From: Mycobacterium sp. IS-3022
GTDB taxonomy: Bacteria > Actinomycetota > Actinomycetes > Mycobacteriales > Mycobacteriaceae
Direction of reading: 5' to 3'
DNA: 64,000 nucleotides
Assembly (NCBI RefSeq): GCF_001500065.1
Contig: NZ_LQIN01000050.1
Coordinates: 153,495-217,494 of the forward strand
This document shows positions 7,881-15,379 of this stretch, one piece after another; positions within the stretch are counted from its first letter, which is position 1; every line of letters starts with the position of its first letter. Under the pieces are notes generated by a model that saw only the letters and a list, made by a program, of their open reading frames with translations, searched no databases and was not told where the DNA came from. A program made the position numbers and the translations under genes.

Positions 7881-9840
7881 CGGCGATCCCGGACAGGCTA
7901 CGGGTGATCGACGCGATCTCGGCGACCAGTACCCGGGCGGCGCCATCCTCGCCGGTGAGCCCGGCCGCCCGGTCGCGCACCTGCTGGTTGGCGGCCGTCA
8001 ACGCCGCGAGGTCGACGGTCCAGGGTGTCCCGGGGTTCGGCGGTGCGCCACGCAGGGCGTCGACGAAATCGTCGACGGCGGCGATGAATTCGGGGGTCAG
8101 CGACGTGGGCGGACGACTCGGCAGGCTGTCCTCCAGCGCGGTGCACGAGATGGTTACGGCGTTCACCGCGGTGCGGTACGAGCGCAACCACCGGCGTAGC
8201 TCGCGGGACTCCATCCGGGTGGCGCCCGAGGCGGCTTCGAACCCGGCACGGGCGCGGAACGCGCGTTGCCACGCCGAGGACACGGCGTCGGCCGGATGGT
8301 CGAGTTGATGAACGTAAGCGCGAATGACCGTTGCGGCATAGTCGATCTCGGTCTTGAGCAGCTCGCCGGCCCGGTGATGCAGCCGGGTCAGCGCGTGATC
8401 GGGCAGCGCGACATGCGCCACCACCGCGAGGCCACCACCGATGACAACCGAGAACAGACGGTCCTCGAGCGTCGCACCCGAAGTGGCGGTGTCGATCTCG
8501 AGGAGGAACACGGCGGCCGCCGCGACGGTCGCACTGGTGGCGATGTACCCCGTCCTGGTCGCGGCGTATGTCGATGCCAGGCAGAGCGTGGCCAGCACGG
8601 CGGCGAGCAGTCCCGTCGGGTGCACCAGCAGTACGACCAGTGAGGCAATCAGGATTCCGCTCGTTATGCCCCCCAGTCGCCCGACGCACCGCGTGTAGGT
8701 GTGAGCGGTCTCGGGCCGCAACACCATCAACACGGTGAGCAGGATCCAGTAGCCGTACGCAACCGGTGCGAACCGGTCGGCGGCCGCCCCGATCGCGATG
8801 GCCGCGGACAACCGGATGGCGTGCCGCAGAATCGGCGACGTCAGCGTCATGTGTGCCCGCACGGCGGCAAGGGCTGCGCGCAGCGGGTTGACCAGATCGG
8901 GCCGGTACAGATCGGGGAAGCGCAGTTCCGCGGCTTCGTGCAACTGTTGGGAAAGTCGTTTGGCGGCAGCATCGTCGGGGGCGTCGAGCGCCGCTATCGC
9001 GGTGTCCAAGCGGACCAGGGCGTGCTCGGCGTCGCGCCTCGCGGTGCGGCTGTGGTCGGCGATCGCGTCCAGCACCTCGGCTGCGGCCGCGAGCAGCCGG
9101 GATACCTCTTCGCGCGTTTCGTCAGGTGCACCGCGCAGCGCGCGCAATGTCGCCATGATCCGTTCGGGCACCCGGTGCCCGCCGCGGTAGGCCTCGGGAT
9201 GACGGCCGGCTTGAGTGTCGACGAACGCATCGCGCAACGACGGCATCAGTACCGCGGTGGCGGGCGTCTCAGCGTCCTGCGCGCCCTCACGCGCAGAGGT
9301 GCCCAGTGCTCGATAGGCCTCGGTCAACGCGTCACGTTGAGTGCGCCACCGCTGCGGCGGCCAGACGGCGATCAACGCCGCCTGCACCGCCGCAGCGGCC
9401 ATCGTCAGGATGGTCGGGACCAGCACCGACCCCGCCGACGGCGCCAGTGGCGGCGCGATCGCGAGCAGCGCACCGGCCGCGGCGGCGACCAGACCCGCCT
9501 TGGCCCCTACCGCCCACTGCAGCCCGGCGGCGAAGCACCACAGTGCGAGCACGGCGACGAACACGACGTCGAACGAGGACGCCAGCGATCCGAGGAAAAC
9601 CGCGGCCCCCATTTCCACGGCCACGACGAGCACCCGGGTGATCCGCCCGCCGGGGCTGTCCTGCAGTCCGATGGCCCCGGCGACCGCCGCCGCGCTCGCG
9701 GCCCACACCGCGGTCGCGCCCGAGTCCCACAGCAGCGCGATGGCGGCCACTGCCAGCACCGCGAGCAGGCTCCTCGCTGCCGCCCCGATGTCGGGCATGG
9801 TCGGCCGGAGGGCGTCGATGATCCGGCTGCCGGTGCTCAC
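7852..9840 (-). CDS. FUSC-family (aromatic acid exporter-like) membrane protein
   Basis: This 662-residue integral membrane protein has two hydrophobic blocks, each of about five to six helices. The first is at roughly residues 20-165 (AARSLLAVLAVAAIALLWDS) and the second at roughly 360-500 (RHAIRLSAAIAIGAAADRFA, GYWILLTVLMVLRP). A long soluble alpha-helical region lies between them and another at the C-terminus. The YWILLTVLMVLRPETAHTYTR segment is typical of the second FUSC domain. Family members are linked to efflux of aromatic carboxylic acids and similar compounds; the substrate here is unknown. The GTG at 9840 (VSTGSRIIDALRP) is preferred to upstream in-frame codons that read through GC-rich spacer. 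It is transcribed divergently from the thiocyanate hydrolase-like operon. Confidence 0.82.
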   Translation of the reverse strand: MSTGSRIIDALRPTMPDIGAAARSLLAVLAVAAIALLWDSGATAVWAASAAAVAGAIGLQDSPGGRITRVLVVAVEMGAAVFLGSLASSFDVVFVAVLALWCFAAGLQWAVGAKAGLVAAAAGALLAIAPPLAPSAGSVLVPTILTMAAAAVQAALIAVWPPQRWRTQRDALTEAYRALGTSAREGAQDAETPATAVLMPSLRDAFVDTQAGRHPEAYRGGHRVPERIMATLRALRGAPDETREEVSRLLAAAAEVLDAIADHSRTARRDAEHALVRLDTAIAALDAPDDAAAKRLSQQLHEAAELRFPDLYRPDLVNPLRAALAAVRAHMTLTSPILRHAIRLSAAIAIGAAADRFAPVAYGYWILLTVLMVLRPETAHTYTRCVGRLGGITSGILIASLVVLLVHPTGLLAAVLATLCLASTYAATRTGYIATSATVAAAAVFLLEIDTATSGATLEDRLFSVVIGGGLAVVAHVALPDHALTRLHHRAGELLKTEIDYAATVIRAYVHQLDHPADAVSSAWQRAFRARAGFEAASGATRMESRELRRWLRSYRTAVNAVTISCTALEDSLPSRPPTSLTPEFIAAVDDFVDALRGAPPNPGTPWTVDLAALTAANQQVRDRAAGLTGEDGAARVLVAEIASITRSLSGIAAIRESASAE

Positions 9841-10131
9841 CCATTCATTCTGACGCCTCCGCGGGTTCTCTTGGCTGCAGCACACGCGCGCCGGATCGGT
9901 GGCGTAGCCGGGCCGATTCCGTGCGTCGCGCAATGCCCCGCACCTTCCAGCGCGTCAAATATCGTGTGGCACAGCGCAAAGCTTCCGGCGCCCCGTCGAA
10001 TCCGGCCCCGGATCCGATTCCCCTGCGAGCATGCGGGTGCGCGGATAAAGTCAGCTGACGTCGCACCAGAAGCACCGAGCGCACCCGCGATTGCCGTCCG
10101 ACGGCCGGCCGCGGCAACGAAGGGATTCGTC

Positions 10132-10968
10132 ATGAGCACGGCGGCCGAGCGAGCAGCTCAACTCGATCTGGTGGCCCGGTTGAAATCGGCCTATCCCGAA
10201 CTGCCGGACGCGCCCACCCCGGATCTCCTTGATCACCACCGGATCACCGCATACCTCAAACCCGTCCATGATGTCGGCGGCGAACCGGATGCGCCGATGA
10301 AGTACGAGAACAAGCAGTACGAACTCTGGGAGCACATGACGTATGTGATCTGCGAGGTCCTCGCCTGGCGCGGCATCTGGCTCTCGGAGGAACGCCGACG
10401 GATCGGCAACGTCGATGTGGGCCGGGCTGAATACCTGGGCCTGCCGTACTACGGCCGCTGGCTCTTGGCCGTCGCGCGGGTGCTGGTCGAAAAGCATCAC
10501 ATCGGGCTGACCGAGTTGAGCGAGCGGATGGCAGAGGTCAAGGCACGCTACGAGGGCGGCCTGGCCGGAAAGACGCTGGAAGCGAAGCCGAAGTTCGAGG
10601 GGGACGGGTCGCAGGTCAAGCGCAACGCCCATCACAAGCATGCGGTGGGCAAGGGCGATCCGCAGGTCTATGCCGGGCAGGCCGGCGAGCCGAAATTCAA
10701 GGTCGGCGACGCGGTCGTCGTGCGCGAGCTGCCGGTGATCTTCTACACCCGCACTCCGGAGTACGTGCGCGGCGCCAGAGGCGAGATCGCGACAGTTGCT
10801 TACGAGAGCCCGGCGGCCGAGGACGAGACCTGGGACCGCCCGGCCAAACCGGAATGGTTCTACGTCGTGCGGTTCACCATGTCGGAGCTGTGGCACGGCT
10901 ACACCGGCACCGGCGACGACGTCATACAGACCGAGATCCCCGAGCATTGGCTGGAGGCCGCCGCATGA
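10132..10968 (+). CDS. Thiocyanate hydrolase/nitrile hydratase beta-type subunit (fused scnB-scnA-like)
   Basis: This 278-residue subunit joins two parts. Residues 1-150 (YENKQYELWEHMTYVICEVLAWRG, YYGRWLLAVARVLVEKHHI) look like the beta subunit of thiocyanate hydrolase and the N-terminal half of nitrile hydratase beta. Residues 185-278 (KFKVGDAVVVRELP, HGYTGTGDDVIQTEIPEHWL) look like the thiocyanate hydrolase alpha subunit, an SH3-like barrel that packs on the metal subunit. In Thiobacillus these are two separate proteins of about 157 and 126 residues; here they are one polypeptide. The start ATG has AAGGGA seven bases upstream. The stop overlaps the next gene as ATGA. It should form the holoenzyme with the downstream metal-binding subunit. 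Confidence 0.85.
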   Translation: MSTAAERAAQLDLVARLKSAYPELPDAPTPDLLDHHRITAYLKPVHDVGGEPDAPMKYENKQYELWEHMTYVICEVLAWRGIWLSEERRRIGNVDVGRAEYLGLPYYGRWLLAVARVLVEKHHIGLTELSERMAEVKARYEGGLAGKTLEAKPKFEGDGSQVKRNAHHKHAVGKGDPQVYAGQAGEPKFKVGDAVVVRELPVIFYTRTPEYVRGARGEIATVAYESPAAEDETWDRPAKPEWFYVVRFTMSELWHGYTGTGDDVIQTEIPEHWLEAAA

Positions 10969-11672
10969 CCGGTCACGACCACGACCACGACCGCACCGTC
11001 GCACCGATGGTCGACGAGATCACCGACTTCGAGGTCCTCGAGATCGCGTTACGCGAACTGTGCATCGAGAAGGGCATCTTCACCGCCGAGGAGCATCGGC
11101 GCTTCACCGAGTTCGCCGAACAGATCGGGCCGACTCCGGCGGCGACCCTGGTGGCCCGGGCGTGGCTAGATCCCGAATTCAAGAAACTCGCCCTTGCCGA
11201 ACCCATGACCGCCAGCAAGGAGGTCGGCGTCGACTGGATGGAACCGACCGGATTCGGAACACCCAGCGACTTCACCGCGTTCGAGATCCTCGCCGACACC
11301 CCGACACTGCACAACGTGATCGTCTGCGCGCTGTGCTCCTGCTACCCGCGCCCCATCCTGGGCAACTCACCCGAGTGGTACCGCACGCCGAACTACCGCA
11401 GGCGCATGGTCCGCTGGCCGCGCCAGGTGCTGGCGGAGTTCGGCCTTTATCTGCCCGACGAGATCGCCATCCGGGTACAGGATTCCAATCAGAAGCACCG
11501 GTTCATGGTGATGCCCATGCGCCCCGAGGGCACCGAGGACTGGACCGAGGAACAACTCGCCGAAATCGTCACGCGCGACTGCTTGATCGGCGTCGCGCTG
11601 CCGAAAGCGGGGGTGACCACCAACGTCATCACCGACACCCGCCCGGCCGTTCATCCCGTACCGAAAGCATGA
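10965..11672 (+). CDS. Thiocyanate hydrolase gamma / nitrile hydratase alpha subunit (metal-binding)
   Basis: This 235-residue catalytic subunit binds a non-corrin cobalt or iron through the claw motif C121-A-L-C124-S-C126, in which the last two cysteines are normally oxidised to sulfinic and sulfenic acids. The following YPRP, and the later QKHRFMVMPMRPEG and VTRDCLIGVALPK, resemble thiocyanate hydrolase gamma more than classical nitrile hydratase. The residue after the first Cys is Ala; cobalt enzymes usually have Thr and iron enzymes Ser there. A His/Asp-rich N-terminus (HDHDHD) may help metal capture. The likely reaction is hydration of SCN- to carbonyl sulfide and ammonia, or of a nitrile to an amide. 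ATGA overlaps with both neighbours indicate one tightly coupled operon. Confidence 0.87.
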   Translation: MTGHDHDHDRTVAPMVDEITDFEVLEIALRELCIEKGIFTAEEHRRFTEFAEQIGPTPAATLVARAWLDPEFKKLALAEPMTASKEVGVDWMEPTGFGTPSDFTAFEILADTPTLHNVIVCALCSCYPRPILGNSPEWYRTPNYRRRMVRWPRQVLAEFGLYLPDEIAIRVQDSNQKHRFMVMPMRPEGTEDWTEEQLAEIVTRDCLIGVALPKAGVTTNVITDTRPAVHPVPKA

Positions 11673-12040
11673 GCGGCACAACGGATTCGGCGGGCGTCGA
11701 GCGGTCGGCGATCGCACCTCTGGAAGAGATCGTCGAGCGCAACCAGGTGTGGTCCCGGATGGCCGCAAAGTACGGGGTGGAGAACCCGGTGCCGCCGTGG
11801 AAGACCAGCCTGGACGGTATGTGCGACGCGCTCGACCGCGCCGCCTGCGACGACGACATCCCGGATTTCAAGCAGCGCCGCGACGAGGAGGACGTGCTGT
11901 CGGCGACGCGCTACTCGAACCTGCCTTATCCGGAGAACCAGTTGGTGTCACTGGCCCACTCGCTGGTGGTGCGCGGCATCATCGGCGAAGCCGAACTGCG
12001 GCAACGCCTCGCCGCGATCCGCCGGCGGCTGGAAGCCTGA
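11669..12040 (+). CDS. Nitrile hydratase/thiocyanate hydrolase activator-like protein (P15K type)
   Basis: This 123-residue protein resembles the N-terminal helical half of nitrile hydratase beta subunits (PPWKTSLDGMCDALD, NLPYPENQLVSLAHSLVVRGIIGEAELRQRLA). That is the pattern of the small activator/metallochaperone proteins that deliver cobalt and guide cysteine oxidation in cobalt-type nitrile hydratase and thiocyanate hydrolase. It starts on an ATGA overlap with the metal-binding subunit, so it should be made in stoichiometric amounts. The alternative is that it is a structural third subunit, as in toyocamycin nitrile hydratase, where three separate polypeptides are used. Confidence 0.75.
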   Translation: MSGTTDSAGVERSAIAPLEEIVERNQVWSRMAAKYGVENPVPPWKTSLDGMCDALDRAACDDDIPDFKQRRDEEDVLSATRYSNLPYPENQLVSLAHSLVVRGIIGEAELRQRLAAIRRRLEA

Positions 12041-12066
12041 GCGCCGCTCGGCGTCGAGTTCGCCTC

Positions 12067-12783
12067 GTGGAAAAGGTCATCATCACGCTCAGAGCGACGG
12101 ACGCCGACGAGGCGTGGTGCGAGCGGATTCTGGGATCCGTCGTGCCCGACCTGCTCGACCTCGATGTTCCGGGGTTGACCGTCAACGTGCGCGACGATCC
12201 GGTGCGGGACTCGTTGATGACGCTGACGACGCTGGACCCGCCGGTGGTCGGGTTCGTCAGCCTGTGGACGCAGCAGTATTACGGCGACCAGGTGACCGCT
12301 GCGGTCGCCCGGCTGAGGAAGGAGGCCGACGCGGTCGCGGCCTACCTCGTCACCGAATCGGTTCCGCTCGCCCCGCCGGAAACCCGTCCGGGGCAACGCA
12401 CCGAAGGTCTGGCCAACGTCGCGTTGCTGCGCAGACCGGCCGAGCTCGACGAGGCGACCTGGCTGACGCGCTGGCACGTCGACCACACACCGGTGGCCAT
12501 CGAGACGCAGTCGACGTTCGGCTACACGCAGAACGCTGTGGTCCGCCCGTTGACACCCGCGGCACCGGCCATCGCAGCGATCGTCGAGGAGCTGTTTCCC
12601 GCAGCGGCGACCTCCGATTTGCACGCGTTCTTCGGTGCGGACGACGACGACGAGTTGCGCAGCCGGATGGACCGCATGGTGGCCAGCACCGAGGCGTTCG
12701 GCGCGAACCGCGACGTCGACACGGTGCCGACCAGTCGTTATGTCTATCGAACTCCGTTCGCCACCAACACTTCCCGGCGATAG
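12067..12783 (+). CDS. EthD-domain/dimeric alpha-beta barrel protein
   Basis: This 238-residue soluble protein begins MEKVIITLRATDADEAWCERI from a GTG at 12067. The C-terminal half has the EthD-like signature LRRPAELDEATWLTRWHVDHTPVAIETQSTFGYTQN, a ferredoxin-like fold found in many proteins next to catabolic genes. The first half also looks like a degenerate copy of the same fold. The function is unknown; no catalytic motif is obvious. It starts 26 bases after the activator-like gene on the same strand, so it may be the last member of the thiocyanate hydrolase-like operon. It could equally be read with the enoyl-CoA hydratase that follows after 115 bases. Confidence 0.7.
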   Translation: MEKVIITLRATDADEAWCERILGSVVPDLLDLDVPGLTVNVRDDPVRDSLMTLTTLDPPVVGFVSLWTQQYYGDQVTAAVARLRKEADAVAAYLVTESVPLAPPETRPGQRTEGLANVALLRRPAELDEATWLTRWHVDHTPVAIETQSTFGYTQNAVVRPLTPAAPAIAAIVEELFPAAATSDLHAFFGADDDDELRSRMDRMVASTEAFGANRDVDTVPTSRYVYRTPFATNTSRR

Positions 12784-12898
12784 GCAGGCCAGCGGTGATT
12801 GGGCCGGATCCGAAATCGTGTGATCAAACCGCCCCGCACGGTCCGACTCGTCGCACCCGCCCGCGGCAGTCAGTTCGCGGAGCGCTTACGCTGCTGCC

Positions 12899-13669
12899 GT
12901 GGCTGACACGACCCTGCAGATCGCCGACGACAACCGGGTCCGCACCCTGACCCTGAACCGGCCCGAGGTGCTCAACGCGTTCAACGAGGAGATGTACGGC
13001 GCGACTGCCGTCGCCCTGAATGAGGCCGCCGCTGACCCGGAGGTCGCGGTGGTGCTGCTGACCGGTGAGGGGCGGGCATTCAGCGCGGGCAACGATCTCG
13101 TCGAGATGCAAAGGCGCATCACCGATCCCGCGTTCAACGAGCAGGGCAGCCATTTCACCACCATGATCGATGCCCTCACCGACTTCCCGAAACCGTTGAT
13201 CTGCGCGGTCAACGGCGTCGGTGTCGGTATCGGGGCAACGATCCTGGGCTACGCGGATCTGGTCTTCATGTCGACGACCGCACGGCTCAAAACGCCGTTC
13301 ACCAGCCTCGGTGTCGCACCCGAGGCGGCGTCGTCGTACCTGCTGCCGCGGCTGATGGGCCGCCAGAACGCCGCCTGGCTGCTGATGTCATCGGAGTGGG
13401 TGGATGCGGATGAGGCACAGCGAATGGGGCTGGCATGGAAGGTGTGTGCGCCCGAGGACCTGCTGCCCGAAGCCCGCCGTCACGCCGACATACTCGCGGC
13501 GCGGCCCGTCGCGAGCTTGATGGCGGTCAAGCAGACCATCACCGCGCCGACCCGGGACGGTATCGCCGCCGCCACCGCCAGGGAGATCGAACATTTCGCC
13601 GTGTTGATGGGCGCCGGGGCGAACGCGAGCGCACTGGCCGAGTTCACCGGCAAGCGCGGAACAGACTAG
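12899..13669 (+). CDS. Enoyl-CoA hydratase/isomerase family protein
   Basis: This 256-residue crotonase-fold protein probably hydrates or isomerises an acyl-CoA double bond. The CoA/oxyanion-hole segments are clear: TLNRPEVLNAFNEEMY, GEGRAFSAGNDLVEM and CAVNGVGVGIGATILGYADLVF. At the position where many hydratases have the first catalytic Glu the sequence reads VGVGIGATI, and PEAASSYLLPRLMG carries the second acidic position. The lack of the first Glu suggests an isomerase or another crotonase reaction. The start is a GTG with no strong ribosome binding site. It ends four bases inside the convergent bfd gene. Confidence 0.88.
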   Translation: MADTTLQIADDNRVRTLTLNRPEVLNAFNEEMYGATAVALNEAAADPEVAVVLLTGEGRAFSAGNDLVEMQRRITDPAFNEQGSHFTTMIDALTDFPKPLICAVNGVGVGIGATILGYADLVFMSTTARLKTPFTSLGVAPEAASSYLLPRLMGRQNAAWLLMSSEWVDADEAQRMGLAWKVCAPEDLLPEARRHADILAARPVASLMAVKQTITAPTRDGIAAATAREIEHFAVLMGAGANASALAEFTGKRGTD

Positions 13670-13875
13670 CGACTCGCCACCCTGGGCGCCGGGTCGTCGA
13701 CCTCGAGCTCGACCTCGGCGTGCGCGGCGAGGATCGCCCGCAGGGTGCGCCGGCACCGCCCGCAGTCGCCGCCGGCGCCGCAGGCCTCGGCGATCTGTTT
13801 GGACGTCCGGGCTCCGTTGGCCACGCATTCGGTGACGTCGTGGCTGGTGACTCCGGTGCACAGGCAGACAAACAT
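13666..13875 (-). CDS. bfd: Bacterioferritin-associated ferredoxin
   Basis: This 69-residue [2Fe-2S] protein has the BFD cysteine pattern C4-x-C6 near the N-terminus (FVCLCTG) and C38-x2-C41 (GDCGRCRR). Bfd passes electrons to the heme of bacterioferritin so that stored ferric iron is reduced and released. It lies 3 bases downstream of an uncharacterised gene on the same strand. The pair is divergent from bfrA across a spacer with a candidate IdeR box, so iron-dependent control is likely. A short acidic tail (AEVELEVDD) follows the iron-sulfur domain. Confidence 0.9.
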   Translation of the reverse strand: MFVCLCTGVTSHDVTECVANGARTSKQIAEACGAGGDCGRCRRTLRAILAAHAEVELEVDDPAPRVASR

Positions 13876-13878
13876 CGG

Positions 13879-14511
13879 TCAGCCCTGCCCGTCGACGCTC
13901 ATCAGATGGGCGAACCGACCGACAAACTGCGTCGGATAGGCGCCAAGACCGACGTTGGACATCCACTCGGCAGCCGCGTCCGGGTGATCGATCCACTGCC
14001 TGGCGGCGACCTCGTCCTCGATCTCCTGCAGGATCATCACTTCGTGTCCGTCGTCCAGGGCACGGTAGACCCAGATCTTGCGCACCCCGCTGCGCTTGAA
14101 GCGCTCGATACCGTCGTGCACCTTGACCATCAGCGCCGACACGTCCTCGACCGACGACATGACGCCCACCACCACGCGGCCCACGTGATCGGCGGGCGAG
14201 GGGGCGTACAGGTCGATCTTCTCGACAACTTCGCCGCCGAAGACCGGCGGTATGTCGTCGACTCCGGCGACGTCGAACCACTCGAAAACCGCCGACGAGC
14301 GCAAAACCTCGCGAATTGACCGGGGATTGCGGATTCCAATTGTGACGAGCACCCGGTTCGGCTCCCAAATCGACGTGTACACGACGACATGATGGGCACC
14401 AATTGATTGCAAATTGTCGTGACGTTTCTTGAGCCATTTCCACATTCGCTCGACGTCATCAACTCGAAAGTCGCACGCAAGAATCAGCGAGTGCAGGTCG
14501 TACTCACTCAT
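13879..14511 (-). CDS. Conserved protein of unknown function upstream of bfd
   Basis: I do not recognise a named family. The 210-residue product is soluble, has no signal peptide, and appears to contain two similar halves. Each has a beta-strand followed by a helix, ending in segments such as HHVVVYTSIWEPNRVLVTIGIR and RKIWVYRALDDGHEVMILQEIED. This suggests a tandem dimeric alpha/beta-barrel (ABM-like) fold. The start ATG at 14511 faces bfrA across a 240-base divergent promoter region. With bfd starting only 3 bases after its stop, it is almost certainly cotranscribed with the iron-release ferredoxin, so a link to iron or heme handling is a fair guess but not shown. Confidence 0.75.
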   Translation of the reverse strand: MSEYDLHSLILACDFRVDDVERMWKWLKKRHDNLQSIGAHHVVVYTSIWEPNRVLVTIGIRNPRSIREVLRSSAVFEWFDVAGVDDIPPVFGGEVVEKIDLYAPSPADHVGRVVVGVMSSVEDVSALMVKVHDGIERFKRSGVRKIWVYRALDDGHEVMILQEIEDEVAARQWIDHPDAAAEWMSNVGLGAYPTQFVGRFAHLMSVDGQG

Positions 14512-14547
14512 CGATTCTCACCGCCTGTCTCGACTCCGGCCCAATGG

Positions 14548-14566
14548 TTAGCGCAGTCTAACCTTA
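14548..14566. promoter_or_regulatory. Candidate IdeR (iron) box between bfrA and the bfd operon
   Basis: The 19 bases TTAGCGCAGTCTAACCTTA match the IdeR consensus TTAGGTTAGGCTAACCTAA at 14 positions by eye. The right half (CTAACCT) is nearly perfect and the left half starts TTAG. A second, weaker half-site (CTTAGCC) follows at about 14567. It lies 37 bases upstream of the orf13879 start and 187 bases upstream of bfrA. In M. tuberculosis bfrA is known to be activated by iron-loaded IdeR. Confidence 0.6.
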
Positions 14567-14752
14567 CTTAGCCTAGGCAGTCCAGACTAGGGCCCGCATC
14601 AGCGCCTCGAGTCACCGCGATGGCTCGTCATTGTGCCGAAAACACGCCTCGCGCAAGCATTAAAGCGAGCTTGTCGGCCATAACTGGACTAGTTTGGAAG
14701 GTGCACAATCGAAGCGATGCCTGACCAGCCCTCAAGCGCCCAAGGAGTCACC

Positions 14753-15238
14753 ATGCAAGGCGATCCGGACGTCCTGAAATTGCTCAACGAGCAATTGACG
14801 AGCGAACTCACAGCCATTAACCAGTATTTCCTGCATTCGAAGATGCAAGCGAATTGGGGCTTCACCGAACTCGCCGAATACACGCGTAAAGAGTCGTTCG
14901 AAGAAATGAATCACGCGGAGGACATCACCAACCGCATTCTTCTGCTCGACGGGCTCCCGAACTATCAGCGGTTGTTCTCCCTGCGAATCGGTCAGACCTT
15001 GCGTGAGCAGTTCGAGGCCGACCTGGCGATCGAGTACGAGGTGCTGGAGCGCCTGCGCCCGGGCATCATCATGTGCCGCGAGAAGGGCGACGCGATCTCG
15101 GCCACACTGCTGGAGAAGATCCTGTCCAACGAGGAAGACCACATCGACTACCTCGAGACCCAGCTGCAGCTGATGGACAAGCTGGGCGACGAGCTCTACG
15201 CGGCACAGTGCGTGTCGCGCCCGCCGACCTCCCTGTAA
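14753..15238 (+). CDS. bfrA: Bacterioferritin BfrA
   Basis: This 161-residue heme-containing ferritin stores iron as a 24-subunit cage in the cytoplasm. The dinuclear ferroxidase ligands are all present: Glu18, Glu51, His54, Glu94 region (AIEYEVLERL), Glu127 and His130 (NEEDHIDYLE). Met52, which ligates heme between subunits, is also present. The C-terminal VSRPPTSL matches the mycobacterial BfrA tail. I choose the ATG at 14753 (MQGDPDVLKLLNEQL) because AAGGAG lies seven bases upstream and mycobacterial BfrA starts there; an earlier in-frame ATG at 14717 has no such site. It is divergent from the bfd operon and near a candidate IdeR box. Confidence 0.95.
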   Translation: MQGDPDVLKLLNEQLTSELTAINQYFLHSKMQANWGFTELAEYTRKESFEEMNHAEDITNRILLLDGLPNYQRLFSLRIGQTLREQFEADLAIEYEVLERLRPGIIMCREKGDAISATLLEKILSNEEDHIDYLETQLQLMDKLGDELYAAQCVSRPPTSL

Positions 15239-15379
15239 GCGCCTCCCGAGGACCCCGGCGACACCTCCCTTTCCGCCAGCGTTTTACGCACGCACGCGGG
15301 GCAACCCTCGTCGGGGTGTGTAACTTTCCTAGCCTGGCTAACGATATGGGTGTGGAGAGTTTCGCCTCGGAAGGGAGAC

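Noticed and set aside
8701..10131. Long open extension upstream of the thiocyanate hydrolase beta gene on the plus strand
   Set aside because: It is antisense to the FUSC membrane protein gene, has composition typical of an opposite-strand shadow, and the ATG at 10132 has a good ribosome binding site.
15330..15340. Palindrome TAGCCTGGCTA before the MFS exporter, considered as a second IdeR box
   Set aside because: Only the short core resembles the IdeR consensus; the left half does not match, so it was not listed as an operator.
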